From: Methanobacteriota archaeon
Lineage (GTDB): Archaea > Thermoplasmatota > Poseidoniia > Poseidoniales > Poseidoniaceae
Direction: 5' to 3'
Assembly: GCA_018662715.1 (NCBI GenBank)
Contig: JABJFP010000255.1
Span: forward strand, 1-6,727
DNA length: 6,727 bases
Both the position numbers and the translations under genes were made by a program. This document shows positions 6,129 to 6,727 of this stretch, in pieces. Below the pieces are notes generated by a model. It was given only the letters and a program-made list of their open reading frames with translations. It was not told the DNA's origin and did no database searches. How positions within the stretch are numbered: position 1 is the first letter of the stretch; each line of letters opens with the position of its first letter.

Positions 6129-6727
6129 ATGGGTCTTGTTACCGACGTTAACGATGATGCGGCCCCGACCGTCCTCATTGTTGACAACAATCCGATGTCA
6201 TCAATGCGCCTCACCAACCTTTTCAAGGCCAAGAATTTCAAGATCGAAGTTTGTGAAGACGGCGATAAAGCCGTTGATGAATACATTCGTCTCGACCCAG
6301 AACTTGTAGTTCTCTCACTCGACCTTCCCTCGCTTGACGGCCATCTCGCAGCATTGGAAATGCGGGAGCATGGAGGGGAACAGCGCATTGTTTTCGTCGC
6401 TCCAAGCCGGATGGCCGAACTTGCCCGCAATGCATCGTTTTCTGCTGGAGCAGTTACGTGGCTTCAAAAGCCGATATCCAGCGGGACACTAGAATCATCA
6501 TGGAATAAAATCATCGGAACCATCCCCGAAGCACCGGGCTTAGAAGACTTGGACGCCCTCTATCCCGAAGATCGCGTCAAGGTAGAAGCGGATGATGGAG
6601 CATTAATGCCTGCTCTCCCAGAACTAGCTCTCCCCTTACCCGGGGCGGCACTTCCCGACCTTTTGTTGCCTGAAATCCTCATTGCGGAATCAACACCCTC
6701 CAAGAAAAAGAAGAGTTGGTTGAAACG
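6129..6727 (+). CDS. Receiver-domain (CheY-like) protein lacking the phospho-acceptor Asp, 3' truncated
   Basis: The frame is open from the ATG at 6129 to the right edge (199 codons), so the C-terminus is missing. Residues 14-130 have the receiver fold pattern: TVLIVDNNP (strand 1 and acidic pocket, Asp19-Asn20), PELVVLSLDLPSLDG (57-71), IVFVAPS (87-93) and WLQKPIS with the conserved Lys114. Aligned to the usual LVLLDLxLPxxDG, the phosphorylated Asp is replaced by Ser63, and the usual Thr/Ser after strand 4 by Ala91, so classical phosphorylation is unlikely. Asp65 is two residues away and probably not equivalent. After the domain comes an acidic stretch, a Leu/Pro-rich segment (about 159-185, several LP steps), then KKKKSWLK at the edge; any output domain would lie beyond it. 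No clear ribosome binding site is seen. It starts 44 bases after the DUF1844-like gene and could share its transcript. Confidence 0.8.
   Translation, partial: MGLVTDVNDDAAPTVLIVDNNPMSSMRLTNLFKAKNFKIEVCEDGDKAVDEYIRLDPELVVLSLDLPSLDGHLAALEMREHGGEQRIVFVAPSRMAELARNASFSAGAVTWLQKPISSGTLESSWNKIIGTIPEAPGLEDLDALYPEDRVKVEADDGALMPALPELALPLPGAALPDLLLPEILIAESTPSKKKKSWLK

Overview
The window looks like chromosomal DNA of a marine planktonic euryarchaeon, most likely Marine Group II (Candidatus Poseidoniia). Two things point that way. First, eL20 (L18Ae/LX), prefoldin alpha and FtsY lie in the same order and strand, a gene order typical of archaea. Second, the neighbouring gene encodes a large surface subtilisin with thrombospondin-type-3 (TSP3) Asp/Gly repeats and a C-terminal membrane anchor, a protein type common in Marine Group II genomes. 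No 16S rRNA or other phylogenetic marker is present, so the lineage is an inference. Clear GAGGTGA-type ribosome binding sites precede ftsY and the partial gene at the left edge.

Layout. Left edge, minus strand: the first few codons of a gene that runs out of the window (1-28). A 123-base intergenic stretch follows with overlapping short inverted repeats. Next is a 1042-residue secreted, membrane-anchored S8 peptidase (152-3280, minus). A 98-base divergent intergenic region (3281-3378) holds a TATA-like box for the rightward genes. From there everything reads rightward: eL20 (3379-3651), prefoldin alpha (3705-4268), ftsY (4278-5666), a DUF1844-like small protein (5704-6084) and a receiver-domain protein cut by the right edge (6129-6727). 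The rightward genes are 9 to 53 bases apart, so they probably form one transcription unit.

Functionally, the rightward cluster concerns making and delivering proteins: a ribosomal protein that contacts rRNA, a chaperone that holds nascent chains, and the receptor that docks signal-recognition-particle/ribosome complexes at the membrane. The last two genes are less expected there. One belongs to a domain family of unknown function. The other has a receiver fold in which the phospho-acceptor Asp appears to be Ser. The divergent peptidase is a likely degrader of marine protein at the cell surface and has no evident mechanistic tie to the cluster beyond needing the secretion route.

I did not find a clearly new multi-gene system, mobile element, CRISPR array or RNA gene. 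The best leads are the degenerate receiver, the DUF1844 protein beside an archaeal ftsY, and the unusual acidic N-terminal region of FtsY.
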